Assembly (NCBI GenBank): GCA_903847385.1
Contig: CAINDO010000349.1
Coordinates: 1-38,815 of the forward strand
Direction: 5' to 3'
Source of the DNA: an uncultured Myxococcales bacterium
GTDB taxonomy: Bacteria > Myxococcota_A > Bradymonadia > UBA7976 > UBA1532
DNA: 38,815 bases
Numbering within the stretch: the first letter of the stretch is position 1; every line of letters begins with the position of its first letter. Below are positions 26,569 through 33,934 of the stretch, piece after piece. Both the position numbers and the translations under genes were made by a program. The notes below the pieces were generated by a model that saw nothing but the letters and a program-made list of their open reading frames with translations, did not search any database and was not told the DNA's origin.

Positions 26569-28634
26569 GGCACCGCCCACTCGACCCGGTGCGGCCCGCG
26601 GTTCACGGTGATCACGCCGACGGGACGGCCCTCGCGGATGGCCCGGCGGGGCGTCACGTCCGCGCCGTCCACACGCACGGCGGCGTCGGGCGCGTCCACG
26701 AGCAGGACCTCCTGCGCGTCCGCGGCGGCACACACGCTGAAGCTGCGGCCGTCGGCGGACACGCCCACGTCCCCGGCCATCACGGCCTCCTGTCGCTGCA
26801 CGTACTGCTGCAGGCTCATCACGGCCTGCCCGCTCTGCCGCGCGGCGGCCACGGTGCGCATCAGCCAATCCGGCGCGCGGGTGAAGAAGATCGGGTGGTT
26901 GTTGAGCAGCAGCGCCCCGTGGAAGTGCCGCGCGTTCTCGGCCACGAGCTGCAGCGTGTCGCCCAGGAAGACCCCGGGCGGGAGCTTCACGACCTGCCCG
27001 TCCATGGTGCGCGCGCCCACGGGCACGGCGGGATCGGGGTGGTCGTCGAGCTGCGTGGCCACCTGCCGGATCGGCAGCGGCCGGCCGGCCTCGTCGAACA
27101 ACCGCAAGGGCCGCGCGCTGCCGGTCATGTACCCCAGCGTGGGCAGCGTCTTGCCCACCACGGTCAGGTAGTCGGCCTCCCAGCGGTAGCCGGCCTGTAC
27201 CATGTCCCGCGCGCGGTCCACGTAGCCCGACCACAGCACCGCGTGCTGCCGGATGAGCACCGGCTCGATGCCGTAGACGTGCTTCAGCGCCGCGGCGTGG
27301 TCCTTCAGCGTGGGGTCCGGGGCGTCCGCCGGCATGTCCGCCGGCCGCTCGCGCACGAACGTGTGCGCGGCGAAGTCGAAGCCCCAGGTGCGGGCCAGGT
27401 TCACGACCTCGGGCGAGGGCGACACGGGCTCCTGCGTGCCCTCCTGATTGTTGCCGGCCGAGGTCAGGAACACGGTCGCGGGGATCTCCGCGGCCCGCAG
27501 CGCGGCGAGCATGGCCATCACCTGCGGGGCCGGCGCGAAGTCCTGGTCCGTGGTGATGACGAGCGCGCCGTTCGTGCCCGCGGGGTGTGGCCACAGCCGC
27601 GGCGCCACGCCGGGGCCCTCGACGAGCCGCACCAGCGCATCCCCGAACAGGTCGGCCACGGGCACCATGAGCTGCGAGCGCGTGCGCGCGGGCATGAACA
27701 GGTCCGAGGGCCGCAGCCCGTAGGTGGCGTCGTTCTCGCGGCCCACCTCGCCGGGATCGCCCTGCCGCAGGTGCACCAGCGCGGCGAGCGCGTCGAAGGC
27801 GAACATCACGGCGGGGGCGGCGGCGTCCCCGTTCCACACGATGCCCGGGTGGTCGGCGCCCGCGCACCGCAGCGTCGCCAGCACGCGCTCCGGCGGCACG
27901 GCGTCGAGCTGGGCGGCCCCGGCGATCACGGGCACGGGCACGCTCCACCGGGCGAGGCCGCCCAGGCGCGGGTCGTCCCCGACCAGGCGGCAGCCCGTGG
28001 CGAACAGCGGCGTGGGCGCGGGCAGGCCCAGATGCGCGGCGGCGGCGGCCGAAGGCCCCAGCCACGTCACGGGCACGCCGGCGGGGGGCGGCTCGGCGGG
28101 GAAAGGCCCCAGGGGCGACACGGCCACGCGCCGCGCGCCCGCCGGCCACGCGGCCTCGGTCACGACCTGCGGGTGGCGGCCGGTCTGCGCGAAAAGGTCG
28201 TCCAGGGCCTCGACGAACCCCTCCGTGGGCGCCGACGGGCGCAGGTAGGCGAAGGGCGCGCCGAACTCGGCGGGGCGGGCGCAGGCGGCGGGCGCGGGCG
28301 CGGTCGGCGCGGCGCTGCCCGGGGCGGTGATGAGCTCCGCGATGCCCGGCACGCTCAGGGCGCCCTCGTAGTTCTGGTCGAAGGGGACCTTCTCGAACAG
28401 CGAACGCAGGCGCAGCCGCGCGGCGTACTGCTCGGCGACGGGGGCCGAGGTGTCCTCGGTCATGGCCTCGACGAGGCGCGCGGCCTTGTTCAGATCGCCG
28501 CGGCGCAGGGCCTCGGCCGCCCCCTGCAGGCGGGTGGCCGGCCGCGGGGGCGCCCCCTGGCTCTCCGTGGCCCAGCGCAGGGCGAGGAACCCCACGCCGC
28601 CGAGCAGGGCGAGCCCCGCGAGCGCGCGCTTCAC
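26565..28634 (-). CDS. Membrane-anchored NodB-like polysaccharide deacetylase-fold protein
   Basis: A 689-residue protein with an N-terminal transmembrane anchor (about 3-21), a helical TPR-like stretch (about 28-85), a long middle region, and a (beta/alpha) deacetylase-like domain from about residue 365. It shows GALVITTDQDF (the acidic NodB motif 1 position), AEIPATVFLT, and FDFAAHTFVRER with H424. NodB motif 2 is normally H-S/T-x-x-H; here the second ligand position is arginine (R428), so metal-dependent deacetylase activity may be altered or lost. A small beta domain ends the protein. The GTG start overlaps the VOC stop (GTGA). It probably acts on or binds an envelope glycan in the same pathway. 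Confidence 0.8.
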   Translation of the reverse strand: MKRALAGLALLGGVGFLALRWATESQGAPPRPATRLQGAAEALRRGDLNKAARLVEAMTEDTSAPVAEQYAARLRLRSLFEKVPFDQNYEGALSVPGIAELITAPGSAAPTAPAPAACARPAEFGAPFAYLRPSAPTEGFVEALDDLFAQTGRHPQVVTEAAWPAGARRVAVSPLGPFPAEPPPAGVPVTWLGPSAAAAAHLGLPAPTPLFATGCRLVGDDPRLGGLARWSVPVPVIAGAAQLDAVPPERVLATLRCAGADHPGIVWNGDAAAPAVMFAFDALAALVHLRQGDPGEVGRENDATYGLRPSDLFMPARTRSQLMVPVADLFGDALVRLVEGPGVAPRLWPHPAGTNGALVITTDQDFAPAPQVMAMLAALRAAEIPATVFLTSAGNNQEGTQEPVSPSPEVVNLARTWGFDFAAHTFVRERPADMPADAPDPTLKDHAAALKHVYGIEPVLIRQHAVLWSGYVDRARDMVQAGYRWEADYLTVVGKTLPTLGYMTGSARPLRLFDEAGRPLPIRQVATQLDDHPDPAVPVGARTMDGQVVKLPPGVFLGDTLQLVAENARHFHGALLLNNHPIFFTRAPDWLMRTVAAARQSGQAVMSLQQYVQRQEAVMAGDVGVSADGRSFSVCAAADAQEVLLVDAPDAAVRVDGADVTPRRAIREGRPVGVITVNRGPHRVEWAVP

Positions 28635-29050
28635 GTGCCCTGGTCCGGGGCCGACGCCGGCGCTTCGACGAGCTCCACGAGCCCCAGGTCGCGGTGGAAA
28701 AGGAAACAGAACAGCCGCCCGCCGAAGGCCGGCGCGGGCGCGGGCTCCGAGACCAGGCGATGCCCGGCGTTCTCGAGCCGCTCGATGTCCGCGGTCAGGT
28801 CCGTGGACTGCCAGCAGGCGTGGTACGGCCCGTTGCCGTGCCGGGCCATCAGCCCGGCGACCACGGACTCGGGCCCCACGGGCTGCACCAGCTCGATGCA
28901 CATGCCCCGGGCGTCCCGCGCGAAGACGATCTCCACGCCCTGGCGCGCGTCCAGGCACGGGGTCGAGTAGGCGAACTCACCCAGCGCGTCCAGCGCGCGG
29001 CGGGCCGCCGCCAGGTCGGCGACGAGCCAGCCCGTGTGGTCGAAGATCAT
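28631..29050 (-). CDS. VOC (glyoxalase/epimerase-like) family protein
   Basis: A 139-residue vicinal-oxygen-chelate protein. FDHTGWLVADLAAA (H5) matches the opening of methylmalonyl-CoA epimerase-type VOC proteins. Further candidate metal ligands are E53 (MCIELVQP), H77 (GPYHACW) and E126 (GLVELVEA). It sits between the ACP and the NodB-like protein with 4-bp overlaps on both sides. A role in setting the stereochemistry or structure of the acyl group is possible but unproven; the family catalyses several unrelated reactions. Confidence 0.88.
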   Translation of the reverse strand: MIFDHTGWLVADLAAARRALDALGEFAYSTPCLDARQGVEIVFARDARGMCIELVQPVGPESVVAGLMARHGNGPYHACWQSTDLTADIERLENAGHRLVSEPAPAPAFGGRLFCFLFHRDLGLVELVEAPASAPDQGT

Positions 29051-29289
29051 CTGTTGAGCGCGATGGTCAGTCTGTCGATGAGATCGCCGACCGTCTGCAG
29101 GCGGCTGACCTCGACCGTCTTGAAGCGCACCGAGAAGGCCGTCTCGACGGCGACGATCAGCTCGATGTGCCGCAGCGAGTCCCAGCCCTGCACGTCCGCC
29201 GCGGTCATGGTGCGCGTGATCGTCAGGTCGGGCTGGCGGAACACCTCGCGGAAGACTTCCTGGAGGCGCGGCGTGATGGCATCGCTCAT
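29047..29289 (-). CDS. Acyl carrier protein (DltC-like role)
   Basis: An 80-residue acyl carrier protein. The phosphopantetheine attachment motif is GWDSLRHIELI with S38, followed by the usual third and fourth helices (VETAFSVRF and TVGDLIDRL). It overlaps the FkbH-like gene upstream and the VOC gene downstream by 4 bp. No polyketide or fatty-acid synthase is nearby, so it is a dedicated carrier for one small acyl group. It is presumably loaded by the FkbH-like enzyme and emptied by the MBOAT protein. A 4'-phosphopantetheinyl transferase must come from elsewhere in the genome. Confidence 0.94.
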   Translation of the reverse strand: MSDAITPRLQEVFREVFRQPDLTITRTMTAADVQGWDSLRHIELIVAVETAFSVRFKTVEVSRLQTVGDLIDRLTIALNR

Positions 29290-31070
29290 GGCTGCGTGGA
29301 CTTTCGGGTCAAGGGGAGAGGCGGGAGTATGGCGCGGTCCAGGGGCAAACGCCAGCCGCCCGCCGCCGTGGGCTCGAAGCCGAAATCCGCCAGCAAAGAC
29401 GCGCACATGGCGTTCTTGTCCGTCGGCAGGTGCTCCCCCTCGACGGCGCTCAGACCCCGGGCGCGGGCGCGCTCCACGATCTCGGTGAAGGCCAGGGCCT
29501 CGACGCCCTTCTTGAGCGCGCGGCAGCTCATGATCCAGTTGTCGATGAAGAGCGTGTCGCCCCGGGTCTCCAGGAACAGCGCGCTGATCAGGCCGTAGGT
29601 GCCGTAGCGGTCGGAGAGCGTGATCGAGAAGCCGTCGCGCGCCGGCTCGTCCCGGAAACGCCGCACGTCCGCCTCGGAGTAGCGGATGGTGCGCAGGTTG
29701 AACTGGTTGGAGCGGCGCGCCAGGTCGGCCACGCGGGCGACGGCGGGCTCCTCGAAGGGCGCGACGACGGCCTCCAGGCCCAGGCTGCGCAGGTAGCTGT
29801 CGTAGTCGGCGTGCGCGGACTCGGCCTCGTTGCGGGCGCGGGACTGCACGAAGAAGTCCGTGCGGGCGGCGTCCTCGGCGTTCACGGCGATGGCCTCGAA
29901 CCAGGGCCCGGCGTCCAGGGCGCGCACGTAGTCCGTCGAGTCGATGGGGACCTCGATCACGGCGACCTCGGGCATCCGCTGGCGCACCAGATGGCGCTCG
30001 CGCGGGTTGTCGTCGAAGAAGACCAGGGCGTCCGTGCCGATGCTCAGCTCGCTGGCGATGCGGCGCAGGTTGCTGGCCTTGTCCTCCCAGTTGGCCACGA
30101 AGCTGGCGATGTCCGAGAGCTTCAGCACCATGTCCGCGCGCTCCTCGAACACGCGGCGGGCCAGGGCGTCGTCGTTCTTGCTGCACACGGCCAGCAGGAT
30201 GCCCCGCTCGCGCAGGCGCTTCACGTACCGCTGGAACGCCGTGAAGGCCTCGGCCTCCGGGTCGCCCGTGCCGATGCGCACGCCCTCGACGCCGTCCTCG
30301 CCCACGACGCCGCCCCAGAGGGTGTCGTCCAGATCGAGCACCAGGCACTTGCGGCCCCGGCCGGCCAACGGGGCCAGACGCGCCGCCAGCGCGCGGGCGA
30401 CCCGGCGCAGAAACTCGAACGAGAACGGGATCTTGTGCAGGTGCTGCCCGCGTGGGTCGTAGGCCCGCGAGAGCCCGAAGGCCGCCGCGTGCCACTCCAG
30501 ATCGAAGACCTGCACCCCGGGCGGGGCGAGCTCGACGAGGCGCTGGTTGAACCGCCGCACGAAGGCCACGGCGCCGCCGGGCAGCGTGGCCTCCAGCTCG
30601 CCGAGCGGCCGCGCATCCGGCAGGGGCAGGTTCGCCTGCAGGATCGTCGCCTCGCCGTTTCGCCGCAGGGCCGTCCACAGGCCCTGGAAGCGGCCGAGGC
30701 GCTCGTCCGCGAGGCCGGCGGCCTCGTCCGGCGAGGTCAGCACCGGGGGCACGCCGCCGCGCATCGCCGCCTCGGGCGAGGGCAGCAGCACCACCACCTG
30801 CGGCCGGAAGGCGTACAGCTCCGAGCCGGCGTCGTAGACCATGGCCTCCGCGGTGCCGTAGGGCGCCTCGAAGACCTCGGGCGTGACACCCAGACGGCTC
30901 AGGTACAGCCGCATCAGCCGCACCACGAAGTCCGTGGTGAAGTGGCCGATCACCGCGACGCGCAGGGTGGCCTTGTGGGTGGGCAGGGGCTCGCGCGAGA
31001 GCGCCAGCAGGGCCGGCAGGCTCAGGGCGTCGAGCGCATCGGGGGTGTCGTTCTCGGGCTGACTGTCCAT
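29286..31070 (-). CDS. FkbH-like HAD-IIIC enzyme (acyl-ACP loading)
   Basis: A 594-residue protein of the FkbH-like HAD-IIIC family. It has an N-terminal domain (about 1-235), a HAD domain opening with LVLDLDDTLWGG (D246, D248) and including AVCSKNDD and FFDDNPRER, and a C-terminal GNAT-like region ending near MCASLLADFGF. Characterised FkbH-type enzymes dephosphorylate 1,3-bisphosphoglycerate and load the glyceryl group on an ACP. The adjacent ACP gene overlaps by 4 bp, supporting that reaction. In this cluster it takes the place of DltA, the D-alanine ligase of Dlt systems. The actual acyl group is inferred. The ATG at 31070 is the first good start and lies 32 bp after the radical SAM stop. 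Confidence 0.93.
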   Translation of the reverse strand: MDSQPENDTPDALDALSLPALLALSREPLPTHKATLRVAVIGHFTTDFVVRLMRLYLSRLGVTPEVFEAPYGTAEAMVYDAGSELYAFRPQVVVLLPSPEAAMRGGVPPVLTSPDEAAGLADERLGRFQGLWTALRRNGEATILQANLPLPDARPLGELEATLPGGAVAFVRRFNQRLVELAPPGVQVFDLEWHAAAFGLSRAYDPRGQHLHKIPFSFEFLRRVARALAARLAPLAGRGRKCLVLDLDDTLWGGVVGEDGVEGVRIGTGDPEAEAFTAFQRYVKRLRERGILLAVCSKNDDALARRVFEERADMVLKLSDIASFVANWEDKASNLRRIASELSIGTDALVFFDDNPRERHLVRQRMPEVAVIEVPIDSTDYVRALDAGPWFEAIAVNAEDAARTDFFVQSRARNEAESAHADYDSYLRSLGLEAVVAPFEEPAVARVADLARRSNQFNLRTIRYSEADVRRFRDEPARDGFSITLSDRYGTYGLISALFLETRGDTLFIDNWIMSCRALKKGVEALAFTEIVERARARGLSAVEGEHLPTDKNAMCASLLADFGFEPTAAGGWRLPLDRAILPPLPLTRKSTQP

Positions 31071-31102
31071 GGCGGCTCGGGACAATGCGCGAATCGCCCG
31101 GG

Positions 31103-31831
31103 TCAGGCAAGCGCGCGCATGGCCTCGGAGCGCCCCACGAGGTCCGTGCCGTGGGCGCTGCCATCGGGGTTCACCAGCACGAAGCGGTCGGCCACGGCGA
31201 AGGGCTCGCCCCAATGCGCCCACTCGGGGCGGTCGGCGGCGAAGCCGTAGCGCTGCAGAAAGAACACGTTGGCGTGGGGCAAGAGCCCCCGCTCGGCCAC
31301 GGCGGCGACCACCGCGGCGTCGTCGTCGGCCTCGCCGGCCCGGCGGCGCACGTTGAGCACGAGCAGGCGCGCGTCGTCTCCCGATTCCGCGCAGAGGCCC
31401 TGCAGCGCCACGCACAGGTCGAGCAGGCCCGGATCGTGTTCGAGCAGGTGGTGGTTCACGGAGAGCTTGAGCGTCAGCGGTGTGCCCAGCCGCTCGACGA
31501 AGGCGCGCAGGGCCTCGGGCCGCCGCGGCAGGCGCACGCCGTTCGTGCACAGCACCAAACGCCGGCACAGCGGGTTCGCCCGCGCCGCCTCGACGAAGTC
31601 CCAGAACCGCGGGTGCACCGTGGGCTCGCCGCCCTCGAGCTGCAGCTCGAACGCCGCCCCCGGGGGCAGGTGCGCGGCCACGGCCTCGGGGGCCAGGTAG
31701 GTCGCGCCGGCGGGGCCGCTGCAGGTCGAGCACCAGGGGCAGGCCCGGTTGCAGTGGTTCGTCAACGCCAGATAGACCCGGTAGGGCCGCTCTGCGGTGG
31801 GGTGGTCGAGCGGGCGCCCGGCCTCAGACAC
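31103..31831 (-). CDS. Radical SAM protein
   Basis: A 242-residue radical SAM enzyme. The [4Fe-4S] motif CxxxCxxC is intact (NHCNRACPWC, with C27, C31, C34), followed by QLEGGEPTVHPRF (the SAM-contacting GGEP) and LVLCTNG. It has no extended SPASM cysteine cluster. The substrate is unknown. It overlaps the HD gene upstream by 8 bp and precedes the FkbH-like gene by 32 bp, so it may modify an intermediate of the same pathway or an acceptor. Confidence 0.9.
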   Translation of the reverse strand: MSEAGRPLDHPTAERPYRVYLALTNHCNRACPWCSTCSGPAGATYLAPEAVAAHLPPGAAFELQLEGGEPTVHPRFWDFVEAARANPLCRRLVLCTNGVRLPRRPEALRAFVERLGTPLTLKLSVNHHLLEHDPGLLDLCVALQGLCAESGDDARLLVLNVRRRAGEADDDAAVVAAVAERGLLPHANVFFLQRYGFAADRPEWAHWGEPFAVADRFVLVNPDGSAHGTDLVGRSEAMRALA

Positions 31832-32483
31832 CGCGCAGCTCGCTCCGCAGGGCCGAGAGGAACGCCGCCATCGTCTCCTCGCGCACGGCCGCCATCGCGC
31901 GCCCCGCCGCGGTGTTCATCTCCGGCGCCAGGCGCAGGAGCTTGCGCTCGAAGTGGTCCAGGCTGAAGGCCTTGTCGTCCAGCGCGCGGCCGCCCTTGGC
32001 GAAGGGGTCGTCCGCGTGCCAGAGCGCGCCCCCGAAGCTGCCGCCCGTCGCGAAACAGCGCGCGATGCCGATGGCGCCGATGGCGTCCAGGCGGTCGGCG
32101 TCCTGCAACACCGCCGACTCCAGCGTCGAGGCGCGCAGGCCGCGCGAGAAGCTGTGCTCGGCCACGGCCGTCTGGATCTCGCCCACGCGGTCGTCCAGGC
32201 CGGCGTCCGCCTCCAGGGCCAGCTCGGGGATGAGCGCCGCCGCCCGGGCCGCCGTCTCCGAAGCGTCCGGGTGGTTCTTGGGCAGGTACACCAGGTCGTG
32301 CAGCCAGGCCGCGGCCACGCAGACCTCCACGTCCGCGCCCTCGGCCTCGCCGATGACCCGTGCGTGGCCGGCCACCCGCAGCACGTGGGCCAGATCGTGG
32401 GCGCTGTCGCGCACGTGCGTCTCCGCCGCGAACCGGGCGGCGACCAGGGCCTCGAGGCGCTCCCACACGCGCGAGACGCTCAT
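31824..32483 (-). CDS. HD-domain phosphohydrolase
   Basis: A 219-residue cytoplasmic HD-superfamily protein, similar in layout to YedJ-type hydrolases. Metal-binding signatures are SAHDLAHVLRV (H33), AWLHDLVY (H62, D63) and LQDADRLDAIGAIGIAR. The substrate is unknown; nucleotides or phosphorylated metabolites are typical. It overlaps the radical SAM gene and starts at the stop codon of a 12-codon open frame. Confidence 0.88.
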   Translation of the reverse strand: MSVSRVWERLEALVAARFAAETHVRDSAHDLAHVLRVAGHARVIGEAEGADVEVCVAAAWLHDLVYLPKNHPDASETAARAAALIPELALEADAGLDDRVGEIQTAVAEHSFSRGLRASTLESAVLQDADRLDAIGAIGIARCFATGGSFGGALWHADDPFAKGGRALDDKAFSLDHFERKLLRLAPEMNTAAGRAMAAVREETMAAFLSALRSELRGV

Positions 32484-32518
32484 TGGGGTGCCCCCCCGCG
32501 GTTGCCGCGTGCGCTCAT
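32480..32518 (-). other. 12-codon linker open frame joining two genes
   Basis: ATG at 32518 overlaps the TGA of the phosphatidyltransferase gene. Twelve codons later its own TGA overlaps the ATG of the HD gene. It is too short to be called a protein gene with any confidence, but the double overlap would let ribosomes pass from one gene to the next without dissociating. Confidence 0.3.
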
Positions 32519-33099
32519 CGGATCACCTCGTCGTAGCCGCGCACGAACTGCTTGGTGTAGTCCCACGCGGCGATGTAGCCGAACAGGATGCCCAGGCTTA
32601 TGCCGAAGAGGCCCAGGTACCAGGCGAACTCGTTGAGCGGCCCCATCACGCCGGCGAAGGCCCCGAAGGCCGGGATGCAGGCGTACATCAGGAAGTTCGT
32701 CTTCAGCTTGCCCAGGAAGTTGCTGGCGATGTTGATGCGGTACTCGGCCATGAAGCGCCGGATGGTGACCACCCAGAACTCGCGCAGCAGGTAGGCGAGC
32801 AGGATGGCCGAGGGGTAGCCGTCCTCGCGCCCCGTGGCCAGGAAGAGCACCCAGGCCTCGAAGACCAGGTCGGAGAACTGGTCGAGGACCTCGCCGAGGC
32901 GCGAGACCTGGCCCGTGCGGCGCGCGACCCAGCCGTCGGCGAGATCCGTGAGGCCCGCCACGGTGCCCACCACCAGGCCCAGGCCGGGGTGCACCTTGAA
33001 GTAGAAGAAGATGGCGACACACACGAGCACCACGCGGGAGAGCGTGATCAGGTTGGGCAGCTTGCGCAGGTCGCGCCGGAACGCGGACAGTTCGGACAT
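32515..33099 (-). CDS. CDP-alcohol phosphatidyltransferase
   Basis: A 194-residue polytopic membrane enzyme of the CDP-alcohol phosphatidyltransferase family (PgsA type). The diagnostic motif is perfect: D52, D55-G56, A59-R60, eight residues, G69, D73, D77. These enzymes join a CDP-linked lipid to an alcohol. It may be a housekeeping phospholipid enzyme or supply a special lipid headgroup for the pathway encoded downstream. It is the first gene of the minus-strand string and is divergent from the TPR gene, with 100 bp between them. Confidence 0.9.
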   Translation of the reverse strand: MSELSAFRRDLRKLPNLITLSRVVLVCVAIFFYFKVHPGLGLVVGTVAGLTDLADGWVARRTGQVSRLGEVLDQFSDLVFEAWVLFLATGREDGYPSAILLAYLLREFWVVTIRRFMAEYRINIASNFLGKLKTNFLMYACIPAFGAFAGVMGPLNEFAWYLGLFGISLGILFGYIAAWDYTKQFVRGYDEVIR

Positions 33100-33106
33100 G
33101 GGCGGT

Positions 33107-33112
33107 TTCGTA
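33107..33112 (-). promoter_or_regulatory. Putative -10 (TACGAA) of the minus-strand gene string
   Basis: TACGAA lies 7 nt before the ATG at 33099. A weak TGGCGC occurs 17 nt further upstream. If real, it would drive the phosphatidyltransferase and possibly the whole string down to the MBOAT gene. Confidence 0.25.
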
Positions 33113-33186
33113 CCCGATCCGCCCTCCCCGCGCCACGGGCTTGCGCGGCGGGCGCCGTGGGCCTTTCGGCCGCGGACCGGAACCGG

Positions 33187-33192
33187 GATACT
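33187..33192 (+). promoter_or_regulatory. Putative -10 (GATACT) of the TPR gene
   Basis: GATACT ends 7 nt before the ATG at 33200. There is no clear -35 and no distinct ribosome-binding site. It belongs to the leaderless-type pattern seen elsewhere in the window, though the match is weaker. Confidence 0.25.
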
Positions 33193-33199
33193 CCGGCGG

Positions 33200-33934
33200 A
33201 TGCGCCTCACGTCTCCCATCGCCCGCCGGGCCGCCCTCGCGCTGACGTTCTGCGCCGCCTCGCCGGCCGCCGCGCAGACCGGCCCCGCGTCCGCGTCCGC
33301 CTCGGCGGCCCCCCGCGAGCTGGAGCCCGGCGCCCCGCCCCTGGCCACGCAGCGCTACCGCACGGGCATCGAGATGTACCTGCGCGGCGACTACGCCGGG
33401 GCCGCCCGCGAGTTCAAGGTCGCGCAGGCGCTGGCGCCGGACTCGGCCAAGCTGGCCTACAACCTGGCCCGCAGCCTGGAGCGCGCCGGGGACGTGCCCG
33501 GGGCGGTCGTCGCCTATCGGCGCTACCTCGCGGTCGCCCCCCAGGCGACGGACCGCGCGGACGTGGAGCGGGTGCTCGCCGTGCTGGAGCGCGAGGCCGC
33601 GCCGGCGCCCGCGTCTGCCGAGCCCGCCCGGCCGGATCTGGTCGCGGAGGCCCCGGTCGAGCGGTCTTCCGAGAGCCCCGACGGCCTCGGCGCGCGTGAG
33701 CTGGGCGTTTGGGGGCTGGCCGCCGGGGCCGGCGCCGCCGCCATCGTGGGCATCGTGTTCGCCGTGCGCGCCTCGGACGCGAAGAGCGCGGCCGACAAAC
33801 TCTCGCCCGCCGAGACGCGCAAACACGACCGACTGCAGGACACCTACGAGACGGGTCAGCTCGGCGCGGGCATCGGCTTCGGGCTCGCGGCCGCGCTCGG
33901 TCTGGGCGCCGGCGTCCTCGGGTTCGCGTTTTGA
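33200..33934 (+). CDS. Secreted TPR protein with C-terminal membrane hairpin
   Basis: A 244-residue protein with a signal peptide ending in AAAQT (about 1-26). It has a tetratricopeptide-like pair of helices (about 50-115: YRTGIEMYLRGDYAGAAREF, LAYNLARSLERAGDVPGAVVAYRRYL). A Pro/Ala linker follows, then two hydrophobic segments (about 173-193 and 220-244) joined by a charged loop. This layout is widespread in myxobacterial envelope proteins of unknown role. Its stop overlaps the TTG start of the next gene by 4 bp. Confidence 0.82.
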   Translation: MRLTSPIARRAALALTFCAASPAAAQTGPASASASAAPRELEPGAPPLATQRYRTGIEMYLRGDYAGAAREFKVAQALAPDSAKLAYNLARSLERAGDVPGAVVAYRRYLAVAPQATDRADVERVLAVLEREAAPAPASAEPARPDLVAEAPVERSSESPDGLGARELGVWGLAAGAGAAAIVGIVFAVRASDAKSAADKLSPAETRKHDRLQDTYETGQLGAGIGFGLAAALGLGAGVLGFAF

